From: Microcoleus sp. FACHB-1515 | Lineage (GTDB): Bacteria; Cyanobacteriota; Cyanobacteriia; Elainellales; Elainellaceae | Assembly (NCBI RefSeq): GCF_014696105.1 | Contig: NZ_JACJPO010000030.1 | Location: 1-64,000 of the forward strand | Direction: 5' to 3' | Length of the DNA: 64,000 bases | Shown: one piece after another, positions 54,865 through 62,258 of the stretch | Position numbering within the stretch: the first letter of the stretch is position 1 | Layout of the letters: every line of letters starts with the position of its first letter | The notes under the pieces: model-generated | The model's database searches: none | What the model saw: the letters and a program-made list of their open reading frames with translations, nothing else | What the model was told of the DNA's origin: nothing | Translations under genes and position numbers: made by a program

Positions 54865-55733
54865 TGCAACAACTAAATCTATTTCAAGAAATTGGAAGTG
54901 AACAAATAGTCAATGTTGCGTCTGTGCCTCAGCGCAGCCCATTTCGATATCCTGGCGGCAAAACATGGTTCGTGCCCCACATTCGACGTTGGTTTTCTTG
55001 TTTTGACACCAGACCGAACGAGTTGATTGAGCCATTTACAGGAGGCGGTAGTATCAGTCTTGCTGCTGCTTTTGAGCAGCTTACAAATACTGTGAAAATG
55101 GTTGAGATAGATGAAGATGTTGCATCCGTTTGGAAGACAATACTTGACGGCAATGTTGAGCAACTAGCAAGCCGAATCGAGTCTTTTGAGATGAACATTG
55201 AGAACGTAAAAGAAGTATTGTTTCAATCTCCTATTTCGTGCGAAGATCGAGCATTTCATACCATTTTAAGAAACCGTGTAAATCGTGGAGGAATACTTGC
55301 AGCAGGAACTGGCTTAATTAAGAACGGTGAAAATGGAAAGGGAATATCATCACGCTGGTATCCTGAAACATTGAAAAAGCGCATTCTTGCAATTGCTGCT
55401 CAGAACAACATTAATTTTGTGGAGGGTGATGGATTAAAGGTATTAAGGGAAAATGTAGATCGTGAAGATGTGGTCTTCTTTATCGACCCGCCTTACACAG
55501 CAGGAGGAAAAAATGCAGGAAAGCGGCTTTATAAACATAGTGAACTTGATCATGAAGAGCTGTTTCGCACAGCAAGTTCTTTACGTGGTCAGTTCTTGAT
55601 GACCTACGACAACACAAGGGAAATAAGGGAAAAAGCTCAGCGGTACAACTTTGTTTTCAAGGCGGTGTCGATGAAGAACACGCACCACTCTAAATTGACT
55701 GAATTAATAATTAGTCGTACTGAAGATTTTTAA
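54864..55733 (+). CDS. D12-class N6-adenine DNA methyltransferase
   Basis: 289 residues. SPFRYPGGKTWFVPHI (SAM motif I, about 25-40), LIEPFTGGGSISLAAAFEQ, and the catalytic FIDPPYTAGGK (motif IV, about 206-216) identify the Dam/DpnM-like D12 class, which methylates adenine N6. Its start overlaps the endonuclease stop, as expected for a coupled modification enzyme. NotI itself is protected by cytosine methylation, so an adenine methylase implies a recognition site with A and a different specificity from NotI. Confidence 0.93.
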   Translation: MQQLNLFQEIGSEQIVNVASVPQRSPFRYPGGKTWFVPHIRRWFSCFDTRPNELIEPFTGGGSISLAAAFEQLTNTVKMVEIDEDVASVWKTILDGNVEQLASRIESFEMNIENVKEVLFQSPISCEDRAFHTILRNRVNRGGILAAGTGLIKNGENGKGISSRWYPETLKKRILAIAAQNNINFVEGDGLKVLRENVDREDVVFFIDPPYTAGGKNAGKRLYKHSELDHEELFRTASSLRGQFLMTYDNTREIREKAQRYNFVFKAVSMKNTHHSKLTELIISRTEDF

Positions 55734-55764
55734 TAGCGCAGTGGTTACTCAGCTACGCTATGTA

Positions 55765-55932
55765 CTAGCTCGATCGATCGCCAGACAATTTATCACGAGA
55801 TTTTAATCCGTCTTCGATGAGGATGAGTGCCATTTGCGAGAGCGATCGCCGCTCCTCGTTCGCCAACACTTCTAACGCCTGCTTCACCTCATCAGACATA
55901 TAAACAATTACTTTCGGCTTCTGACTAGGCAT
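55765..55932 (-). CDS. Ribbon-helix-helix protein (CopG-like antitoxin?)
   Basis: About 55 residues from the ATG at 55932. KPKVIVYMSDEVKQALEVLA-NEERRSLSQMALILIEDGLK is a beta-strand followed by two helices, the ribbon-helix-helix pattern of CopG/ParD-type DNA-binding proteins. No toxin gene is adjacent. Upstream ATGs are in frame but add an Arg/Leu-rich leader. It converges with the methylase gene. Confidence 0.65.
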   Translation of the reverse strand: MPSQKPKVIVYMSDEVKQALEVLANEERRSLSQMALILIEDGLKSRDKLSGDRSS

Positions 55933-56082
55933 CGAATTAAGGCGCATGTACAAGGTGAGATGCCTGAATTCTAAGTCTTTGCAGATCACAGTAAGTTGTG
56001 CCCTGACAAAGTAATCCTTAGCAATCCTTTATGGATTCCGGTGACTTACCTGTGATATAGTTTGGACGACAACCAAAACAAA

Positions 56083-56120
56083 ACCCGTGCGATCGAGCTT
56101 GGAACCAAAATCGCACGGGT
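56083..56120. promoter_or_regulatory. Perfect hairpin upstream of the 56151 gene
   Basis: ACCCGTGCGAT (56083-56093) and ATCGCACGGGT (56110-56120) pair perfectly over 11 bp with a 16-base loop. On the minus strand a T-rich tract follows (TTTTGTTTTGG), so it could be a terminator there; on the plus strand it would be in the leader of the next gene. TGTGATATAG (about 56051-56060) just before it resembles an extended -10 box. Confidence 0.5.
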
Positions 56121-56150
56121 GCTGTTTCTACACGCAATGGTAGTTTTTCC

Positions 56151-56456
56151 ATGATGCCAGAAGATCCGTCGGAATTTGACCCGAATGCTTTGCCGAGCGC
56201 AGACGATTTGATTTTGGAAGCCTACAAGCGGCAAGCCGAGCGGCGACTGGTCGAAGAACTGCTCGCTGCAATTCGGCAGGCGAATGAACCGCGACCTTTG
56301 GTCATTCTGGAGCGCACTCAGGCGGATTTTTTGCGGAATTTGATGCTGGATTTGATTGCCGGAAATGAATCGGCTCGGTTTGCAGTCGATCGCCTCCGCA
56401 TCGGGCTGGATTTGCTCGACGGGCGCGATGGCTCCGCCTCCTTTGGGCGCACATAA
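56151..56456 (+). CDS. Small helical protein of unknown function
   Basis: 101 residues from tandem ATGs at 56151/56154. The middle (YKRQAERRLVEELLAAIRQA, about 26-45; RTQADFLRNLMLDLIAGNES, about 54-74) is predicted helical and amphipathic. No family is recognised. The last ten residues (DGRDGSASFGRT) come from a GGCTCCGCCTCC repeat (56421-56450), so the native C-terminus has been replaced or extended. yidD follows 64 bases later. Confidence 0.55.
   Translation: MMPEDPSEFDPNALPSADDLILEAYKRQAERRLVEELLAAIRQANEPRPLVILERTQADFLRNLMLDLIAGNESARFAVDRLRIGLDLLDGRDGSASFGRT
56421..56450. repeat. GGCTCCGCCTCC repeat, copy 3 of the GGAGGCGAAGCC family
   Basis: GGGCGCGATGGCTCCGCCTC followed by CTTTGGGCGC: the reverse orientation of the 5181 and 6796 copies with a few changes. 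It forms the 3' end of the 56151 coding region. Confidence 0.6.
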
Positions 56457-56519
56457 GTCGATCGCATTCGTCCGTTACGGCATTGCGCTCGACCCTCTCG
56501 ATCGCGCTAGGATCGAGCC

Positions 56520-56753
56520 ATGAAGACTGTGATGCTGAGTTTAATTCGAGCCTATCGGCTGCTGATTTCGCCACTGCTCATGCCCGCCTGTCGGTTTCAG
56601 CCGACCTGTTCGCAATATGCGATCGAGGCGATCGAACGATTCGGTGCATGGCGTGGCGGCTGGATGGCAATGCGGCGCATTCTCCGCTGTCATCCATTCC
56701 ATCCGGGCGGCTATGATCCGGTTCCGCCTGCCAAACATCACGACTGCTGCTAA
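56520..56753 (+). CDS. yidD: Membrane protein insertion efficiency factor YidD
   Basis: 77 residues. [20 protein letters not shown] then [20 protein letters not shown] is the invariant family core, with the [13 protein letters not shown] end. YidD is a small amphipathic inner-membrane protein that helps YidC-dependent insertion. The start ATG at 56520 gives [13 protein letters not shown], the standard N-terminus. Confidence 0.95.
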   Translation: MKTVMLSLIRAYRLLISPLLMPACRFQPTCSQYAIEAIERFGAWRGGWMAMRRILRCHPFHPGGYDPVPPAKHHDCC

Positions 56754-56755
56754 TT

Positions 56756-56789
56756 CAAAGTCCCCCAATTTTGGGGGATTTAGGGGGCT
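56756..56789. repeat. CAAAGTCCCCCA / GGGGGATTTAGGGGGCT repeat, copy 2
   Basis: 34 bases, three after the yidD stop and ten before the stop of the carotenoid oxygenase. Same orientation as copy 3, which lies on the other side of that gene. Confidence 0.8.
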
Positions 56790-56798
56790 GCCACAAAT

Positions 56799-58316
56799 TC
56801 AACCCGCACAGCCGAAATATTCAGGCGTGAAGCTGCCGTGTAGTCCGTAGGGAACGTGGTGCTTCAGGTGCAAACGGGCGATCGGTTCTCTGAGATCTTT
56901 CGCATCAAGAATCACCAAATCCGATCGCTCTCGCTGCGAATCGTAAACGAGCGTCAAAATCCAGCCGTCATCTTCATCACCAACGGCAGACGTGGTAGGT
57001 AAACCGTCCTGATACGATTGGGCGGCACGAGGCACAAAAATCGGTTCACCGACGTAGCCGTGTGGGGCGGCGCTCCAAAGCTGGCGATCGCTCGTTTCCA
57101 AATCGACTTTCAAGATCGCTTGAAGCGGGGCGTTGCCTTGCGATCGATGCGCGGCTCCGAGGTAGGCGTAGCGATACGGGCGTCCGGCCAAACTGGGGTG
57201 GACGTAGGGAAATTCGCAGCAGCGCGATTCGATCAGGTGGCGATCGACTTTCTTGCCTTCCAGATCAAGGCGGAAGCGATACAGATGTCCGGGCGAAAGC
57301 GCATCGAAATCGACTTCGCGATAGTCGGAATTTGGATCGACGGCGGGAAACGCTTCGTAGCAGACGGAATCGATACAAACTGCGCCATCTTTTTCAAAGG
57401 CGTTGCTGTGGTGAAACACAAAGCCGGATTGGGTTTGCAGCGTTTGCACGGGTGATTTGCCGTCGCGGGGAATCAAAATGATTTGCGTCGGCTTGTTCGG
57501 CTGGAATTTGAGGCATTCCCCCGCGCCGCGCAGTCCGATCGCAAACGGAATCGGATTGAACGCAACGGGATTTTGGAAAAAGATGCAGTAGTTCGGCGTA
57601 ATCGCGAAGTCGTGAATGAAGGCGAAACCCGGAACAGCGTGGGCGTGTTCGCGAATCACTTTGCCTGTCGCGTCGAGTTCGTAGATCGTAATCGTGGTGG
57701 AAAGTCCGGGTTTGATCGCGAAGTTGACCAAGGTTTGTGTTTCGGGATCGATCCAGGGATGCGCGGCAAATGCAGAACCCGGATGCAAAACGCCGTCCAG
57801 ATATTCTTTGCCGATCGTCTCCAAACTGTGCGGATCGAGCCGATGCGGTTCCGCCGCTTCCCACAGGGCGAGCAGCTTGCCGCCCCAGTAAATCACCTGC
57901 GTATTGGCGATATTTTTCAGCCGAAAATCGAGGAAGTTTGCCAGCCAGCCTCCGGGCTTTTGTGTGCCAAACACGCCGCGATACAGCATTTTTCCGGCTT
58001 TTTGTTCGGCGCAGTATGCCTCGGTGCGGACGAAGCGATTGCGGAAGTAGGCGCGGCCATTGTCAAAGGCGATCGAACACACCATCCCGTCACCATCAAA
58101 CGGATGATGCAAGCGCTGTCCGCCGACTTCCAGCAGTCCTGGCCCGTTGCGAAACAGCGTTCCGTGCAGGTCAACCGGAATTTCACCGTCGATCTCGTCA
58201 ATTTCATAGCTGTATTCGTGCGGCAGCGATCGATATCCCTTTTGCCAGTCGGTCAGGACATAAGAAGCCTCGGTGGGAACCGATTCGGCGCGTTCGTGTA
58301 GCTGAAAGCTCTGCAT
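56799..58316 (-). CDS. Carotenoid/apocarotenoid oxygenase
   Basis: About 505 residues. Non-haem iron enzyme of the RPE65/CCD family, a seven-bladed propeller whose iron is held by four His: likely ones are in FAAHPWIDPET, FIHDFAIT, FVFHHSNAFEKDGA and the C-terminal HHVPYGLHGSF. GTLFRNGPGLLEVGGQRLHH-PFDGDGM is the family start signature. It cleaves carotenoids or apocarotenals to apocarotenoids such as retinal. The ATG at 58316 is preferred; 58340 is also in frame. It is bracketed by two direct copies of the CAAAGTCCCCCA repeat, and separated by 66 bases from the transporter gene on the same strand. Confidence 0.93.
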   Translation of the reverse strand: MQSFQLHERAESVPTEASYVLTDWQKGYRSLPHEYSYEIDEIDGEIPVDLHGTLFRNGPGLLEVGGQRLHHPFDGDGMVCSIAFDNGRAYFRNRFVRTEAYCAEQKAGKMLYRGVFGTQKPGGWLANFLDFRLKNIANTQVIYWGGKLLALWEAAEPHRLDPHSLETIGKEYLDGVLHPGSAFAAHPWIDPETQTLVNFAIKPGLSTTITIYELDATGKVIREHAHAVPGFAFIHDFAITPNYCIFFQNPVAFNPIPFAIGLRGAGECLKFQPNKPTQIILIPRDGKSPVQTLQTQSGFVFHHSNAFEKDGAVCIDSVCYEAFPAVDPNSDYREVDFDALSPGHLYRFRLDLEGKKVDRHLIESRCCEFPYVHPSLAGRPYRYAYLGAAHRSQGNAPLQAILKVDLETSDRQLWSAAPHGYVGEPIFVPRAAQSYQDGLPTTSAVGDEDDGWILTLVYDSQRERSDLVILDAKDLREPIARLHLKHHVPYGLHGSFTPEYFGCAG

Positions 58317-58337
58317 GATATGAAATGAATTAAAGTT

Positions 58338-58371
58338 CAAAGTCCCCCATTCATGGGGGATTTAGGGGGCT
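58338..58371. repeat. CAAAGTCCCCCA / GGGGGATTTAGGGGGCT repeat, copy 3
   Basis: 34 bases; directly repeats copy 2 at 1,582 bases' distance, with the carotenoid oxygenase gene between them. Confidence 0.8.
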
Positions 58372-58382
58372 TTGCCAAAAAA

Positions 58383-59810
58383 TTAGTCGATCGCCTCTTC
58401 TGCCGCCACCAGTTCCGGCATAAACTCCGCCGTCACGGGTGAATTGGCAATCACCGGATCGATCGTCGGCGCGGTCGCCTGCGGCAAAGCATTTGGTTCT
58501 GCCGATTCGGACGATGCAGCCGGAAGCAAGCCCAGCAGCGGCAAAGGTAAAAGCGTACTGAGGTTGGTGATGATCACCAGCAGCCAGAGGCGATCGAAGT
58601 TGCTTTCGTTCACGCCCAGCCAGTGCATCAACACCGCGCCAAATTCATACGACAGCAAGCCCGCCAAATTGGTCACCGACATCAGCAGCGCAAACAACGT
58701 CGCCTCAACTCCGGGCGGACATAATCTTGCCGCCAGCACGAGGACGGGCATGTAGGCGATCTGCCCCATCACCGTGAGAATCAAGCTGTCACCGAGGCTG
58801 AACCAGGAATCGGGAATGCCGATCGATCGGTTGGTGTGCGTCACCAAAATCAGCATCGTCATACCGAGAATCGTGGAAATTACGGTTGTCCAGCCGAAAA
58901 TGACGCGAAACGGCAACGCCTTGAAAAATCGCTGAAACATCCAGATTCCCACCAGGGAAGCGAGGCTCGTCACCAGTCGGACGCGACCCAGAAACTCCGG
59001 CTGAAAGTGCAGTTCGTTCGTCGTGAAGTAGAAAAAGGCGGAATCTGCCGAAGGCGTCGCCTGCCACAGAAACAAAAATACGGTCGGCATCCAGATCGCC
59101 TTTTGCGTCACGGCCTGCTTTAGCTGCACGACCTGATCTTTGACCGCTGACCAGTTGTTCGGATGAGTCACCTTCTCTTCCACAATCAGGCCAGCAACGA
59201 GGGTGACAATCAGCGGAAACGTGGCCGTGATGCCGAAAATCGTTTTCGCCGTGAAATGCTCTAGCAGCAGGCCACTCAGGTAAGCCGTCAGCAAGCCGCC
59301 AACGGCAGACGCTCCCCAGCAAATCGATTGCAGCGATCCGATATCGCTTTGCGATTCTGCCCGCGCCCGCTCCACGACGATCGAATCCACAATCACATCG
59401 CTAATTGCCAGCGAAAGCGAACTGAGGGCGATCGCGGTTGTTGCCGCCCAAGGCGAATGCACCACTGTCGCCATCATCACCCAAGCTCCCGTGCCGAGCA
59501 GCCCCGACAAAATCAGGTAGGGACGGCGGCGATAGCCAAACAGCGGTAGGCCATCGGAGATAAAGCCAAACAGCGGCTTCACCATCCAGGGCAGCGCGAC
59601 AATTCCCATCAGGGCGGACACCTGAGCGGGACTTAGCCCCAAGTCGTCCTTGAGGAAAAAGCTGACGGCCAGCCGCGCCAGTCCCAAAATGCCCTGAACG
59701 AAATACACCAGCAAAATTGCCAGCAGTTCCGGGCTTGGCTCATGCCCCAAGAACACCTTTTGCGTAAAGGTATCTTTGAGCTTGGTGAAGTTGGATGAAG
59801 AAGCAACCAT
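58383..59810 (-). CDS. Folate/biopterin-family transporter
   Basis: 475 residues from the ATG at 59810. Twelve predicted membrane spans of a major-facilitator fold. VYFVQGILGLARLAVSFFLKDDLGLSPAQ is the BT1/FBT family opening, LPWMVKPLFGFISDGLPLFGYRRRPY the cytoplasmic loop, and VDSIVVERARAESQSDIGSL a conserved central motif. A characterised cyanobacterial relative transports folates. The N- and C-termini are short and polar. The first base of the gene lies upstream of the carotenoid oxygenase on the same strand, but a repeat separates them. Confidence 0.9.
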   Translation of the reverse strand: MVASSSNFTKLKDTFTQKVFLGHEPSPELLAILLVYFVQGILGLARLAVSFFLKDDLGLSPAQVSALMGIVALPWMVKPLFGFISDGLPLFGYRRRPYLILSGLLGTGAWVMMATVVHSPWAATTAIALSSLSLAISDVIVDSIVVERARAESQSDIGSLQSICWGASAVGGLLTAYLSGLLLEHFTAKTIFGITATFPLIVTLVAGLIVEEKVTHPNNWSAVKDQVVQLKQAVTQKAIWMPTVFLFLWQATPSADSAFFYFTTNELHFQPEFLGRVRLVTSLASLVGIWMFQRFFKALPFRVIFGWTTVISTILGMTMLILVTHTNRSIGIPDSWFSLGDSLILTVMGQIAYMPVLVLAARLCPPGVEATLFALLMSVTNLAGLLSYEFGAVLMHWLGVNESNFDRLWLLVIITNLSTLLPLPLLGLLPAASSESAEPNALPQATAPTIDPVIANSPVTAEFMPELVAAEEAID

Positions 59811-59942
59811 GCAACGAGTGCGATCGTAAAGAAATATCAAGGTTGCCTACCATGATACCTTCCTCGCCCCATGTGTCTACTGACTTTCGAGGGAGGAAGA
59901 CCGCATCGCCGCTCTATGCCTGCTTTACAGAAATTTATCGTT

Positions 59943-60107
59943 CTACTGTTGCGCTACACCGTTGACGGGCGGACAGGGCGCTTGCAAATCTGAGGCCAAT
60001 CCCAATCGATCGACCAAACTCGACACCAAAATTACGCCCACCAGCACATACACCAGTGGCAGCGGATCGCCCCAACCTTTTGGATTTCCAGGTTGAAATT
60101 CGGCCAT
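59943..60107 (-). CDS. Small single-span membrane protein
   Basis: About 54 residues from the ATG at 60107. A Gly/Pro-rich start (MAEFQPGNPKGWGDPLP) precedes one hydrophobic segment (LVYVLVGVILVSSLVDRL) and a Cys/Pro tail. It looks like a photosynthetic-type small subunit or similar, but no named family is recognised. Confidence 0.5.
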   Translation of the reverse strand: MAEFQPGNPKGWGDPLPLVYVLVGVILVSSLVDRLGLASDLQAPCPPVNGVAQQ

Positions 60108-60180
60108 ATTTATTCTCGCAATGCTTCTTAGCAAAAATTATCGCGTGGATCGATCGACTTTGGACGCGATCGAGTCAGAC

Positions 60181-60744
60181 TTACAGCTTTAACCACGCAA
60201 ATAAATTTCCTAATGCCAGTTGCAGTTCGATCGCAAAATTAGGAACAGGCAAAATATCCGTTGCTTCTTCAAAAAATTCGGGTGCTTGTCCTGCTGGATA
60301 AGTCAGTACCGTTTCATCATCCGGATCGATAATCCAGCCAAGCTGAGTGCCGTGCTTCAAGCCGTGCAATAGATTTCGCGTTAATCGGTTTTGCGATTGT
60401 TCCGGTGAGAGAATTTCAATTGACCAGTCAGGAGCCGCTTCAAACCGATTTGCTACCTGTCCGCGATCGTTTCTTGGAATGCGATCCCAGGTGAATACGG
60501 CAATATCAGGAACCGTCGATCGTCCCCTAAACGTACAGCGTAATTCGGGAAAAGCCAAGGCAATCTTTTGATCTTCAGTGACAGCGTTAATTGCGGTCAC
60601 TAACTTGCCCTGCAAGCGGCTGTGCTGTCCTTGTGGCATTGGCTTTTGAGTAATCTGTCCATCAATGAATTCGCTGGCGGGCTTGGTTTCTGGCAGCTTC
60701 AGAAATTCCGCCAAAGTCAAGGTTTTTTGAGGAATTTGCACCAT
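60181..60744 (-). CDS. Uma2 family (DUF820) putative nuclease
   Basis: 187 residues. TLAEFLKLPETKPASEFIDG, FRGRSTVPDIAVF and APDWSIEILSPEQSQNRLTR follow the Uma2 pattern of a PD-(D/E)XK fold (VPDIAVF with Asp; EILSPEQS with Glu; downstream Lys). Uma2 proteins are extremely common in cyanobacteria and their activity is mostly untested. The start ATG at 60744 gives a canonical MVQIPQKTLTLAEF. Unlike the copy at 50843, it is intact. Confidence 0.88.
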   Translation of the reverse strand: MVQIPQKTLTLAEFLKLPETKPASEFIDGQITQKPMPQGQHSRLQGKLVTAINAVTEDQKIALAFPELRCTFRGRSTVPDIAVFTWDRIPRNDRGQVANRFEAAPDWSIEILSPEQSQNRLTRNLLHGLKHGTQLGWIIDPDDETVLTYPAGQAPEFFEEATDILPVPNFAIELQLALGNLFAWLKL

Positions 60745-60780
60745 AGGACTTGCTTGATATCGTTTGGAGCGATCGCACTT

Positions 60781-60981
60781 CTATTTTTGCTCACTCAACA
60801 CCTGCGGCGGGTCAAACACAACGAAAAACGATCCCTGCCCGACCTGTCGCTGCAAGAACCGCACCTGATCGTCTGCATCGATCTGGTTGTAGAGACGGCA
60901 AATTGCTCTCGGCAACTGCCCCGGAAACGAAGCCACGATGATATAAGGCCGATAGCTATCGGGCGTGTAGGTGTGCGTCAT
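60781..60981 (-). CDS. Small conserved-looking protein, unknown function
   Basis: 66 residues: THTYTPDSYRPYIIVASFPG, LPRAICRLYNQIDADDQVRF, then GSFFVVFDPP. Alternating hydrophobic strands and one helix suggest a compact ferredoxin-like fold. No family is recognised. It is 36 bases upstream of the Uma2 gene on the same strand. Confidence 0.5.
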   Translation of the reverse strand: MTHTYTPDSYRPYIIVASFPGQLPRAICRLYNQIDADDQVRFLQRQVGQGSFFVVFDPPQVLSEQK

Positions 60982-61072
60982 TGCTTTTGTAAAACTCAGC
61001 TTTTAGCAAAATAGCATTTTTGCGTTTGCGCGTAAATGCGTTAACCAGTAAAAGTAGATTTCGGTAGTAGGC

Positions 61073-61315
61073 ATGACAGAATTGAGCCAAATTGCAACAG
61101 AGCGAATGGCTGACAAGCGAGAATTTCGCGGCTACATCCCTGCCGACTTAAATAAATTGATTCGGGCTGTGACGGCTTTGAAGAATGGCGATCGAGACTG
61201 GAATCTCAGCGATGTTCTCACTGAAGCGCTGCAAGACTGGCTAGAGAAACCTGAAAATCAAGCCTTGATCGAAAAGCACAATCTTGGTGAAATTCCAAAG
61301 CTTGACAAAGAGTAA
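61073..61315 (+). CDS. Ribbon-helix-helix-like small protein
   Basis: 80 residues. KREFRGYIPADLNKLIRAVT and NLSDVLTEALQDWLEKPENQ form a strand followed by two helices, similar to RHH antitoxins or partition-type regulators. It ends 6 bases before the fossil 5' end of a pentapeptide gene, so it originally may have been followed by that gene. Confidence 0.6.
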   Translation: MTELSQIATERMADKREFRGYIPADLNKLIRAVTALKNGDRDWNLSDVLTEALQDWLEKPENQALIEKHNLGEIPKLDKE

Positions 61316-61321
61316 TCCCCA

Positions 61322-61369
61322 ATGGCAAACGAAGAGCATTTGAGGATTTTGAAGGAAGGGGTCGATCGC
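61322..61369 (+). pseudogene. Remnant copy of the 5' end of the pentapeptide-repeat gene
   Basis: The 48 bases from this ATG match 62259-62306 at all but a few positions (ATGGCAAACGAAGAGCATTT here, ATGGCAGACGAAGAGCATTT there) and then diverge. The frame encodes MANEEHLRILKEGVDRPV and stops at 61396. Together with the copy at 62259 it brackets the toxin-antitoxin pair. Confidence 0.75.
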
Positions 61370-61380
61370 CCGGTTAGTTT

Positions 61381-61689
61381 ATGCGTTATTGGCTAGAGTT
61401 TTCGCCTGCTTCACAAAGGCATTTGCGAGCATTGACCGTTCGACAACAGCAAATTGTTTTAACGGCGATTGAGCAGCAATTGCTTTACGAGCCGATGACT
61501 GAAACTCGAAATCGAAAGCCGATGCGATCGAATCCGTTGGCAAGCTGGGAACTGCGAATCGCGAATTTGCGGGTGTACTACGATGTAGTTGAAGAGGTTG
61601 ATCCACCACTACAGATTGTTCGCATTCGGGCGATCAGCGTGAAAGAACGAAACAAGATATTCATTGGAGGCGAAGAGGTTGACCTATGA
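61381..61689 (+). CDS. RelE/ParE-type toxin
   Basis: 102 residues. MRYWLEFSPASQRHLRALT, ETRNRKPMRSNPLASWELRI and LRVYYDVVEEVDPPLQIVRI follow the RelE/ParE fold, with basic residues where the RNA-cleaving or gyrase-binding surface lies. It overlaps the next gene by four bases (ATGA), indicating a toxin-first module. The ATG lies inside the fossil frame. Confidence 0.82.
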   Translation: MRYWLEFSPASQRHLRALTVRQQQIVLTAIEQQLLYEPMTETRNRKPMRSNPLASWELRIANLRVYYDVVEEVDPPLQIVRIRAISVKERNKIFIGGEEVDL

Positions 61690-62240
61690 GCGATCGATCC
61701 GCAGAATCAATGCCTGAATTTGAAGACGATGCCGAATCGATCGCGCTGGCGAACAATCCGAAGTTTTTGGAAATTTTGGAGCGATCGCGTCAGGAGCATG
61801 AAGCAGAAGGCGGCATCTCGCTAGAGGAAATGCGTCGTCGTTTGGGGCTTGAGCCGTCGTCAGAACCGCTGTTTGAACTGCTGCATCAAGAAACAATGGA
61901 CTTGGCACAGGCGGCAGCAGAATCGAGCGAGCGCACTCAAGCAACTCAGCTTCTCCAGCAAGCATTTGAAAACGAAGCTCAAGCGGCTGAACTGATTGCG
62001 GATGATTTGGATGCAGAACCGACTCGATCGAGTTTGCATTGCAGCGCGGCAAGGTTGGCGATCGAGTGTGGCAATTTTTCAGTTGCAGAACGCTTGCTCG
62101 TCACGGCTTTAACCGGAAATCCGCCTGAAGAAATTGCGGAAGAACTCAAAGATCTTTTTGTGCAAATCAATCTGCGTCGATATGTTGAGCGGCGAGGTGT
62201 TGATTTGAATGAGTTACCGAATGCTTTAGAGGTTTTGTAG
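61686..62240 (+). CDS. Antitoxin-like domain fused to a helical cyanobacterial domain
   Basis: 184 residues. The N-terminal part (about 1-58) has DAESIALANNPKFLEILERS and a GGISLEEMRRRLGL end, typical of small antitoxins that pair with this toxin type. After a linker, the C-terminal part (about 85-180) contains LLQQAFENEAQAAELIADDL, LHCSAARLAIECGNFSVAER and GNPPEEIAEELKDLFVQINL, which I know mainly as a separate small protein or C-terminal domain in cyanobacteria. The two parts look joined. The C-terminal domain is all-helical, possibly TPR-like. Confidence 0.65.
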   Translation: MSDRSAESMPEFEDDAESIALANNPKFLEILERSRQEHEAEGGISLEEMRRRLGLEPSSEPLFELLHQETMDLAQAAAESSERTQATQLLQQAFENEAQAAELIADDLDAEPTRSSLHCSAARLAIECGNFSVAERLLVTALTGNPPEEIAEELKDLFVQINLRRYVERRGVDLNELPNALEVL

Positions 62241-62258
62241 GGCGATCGGGTTTAAGAA

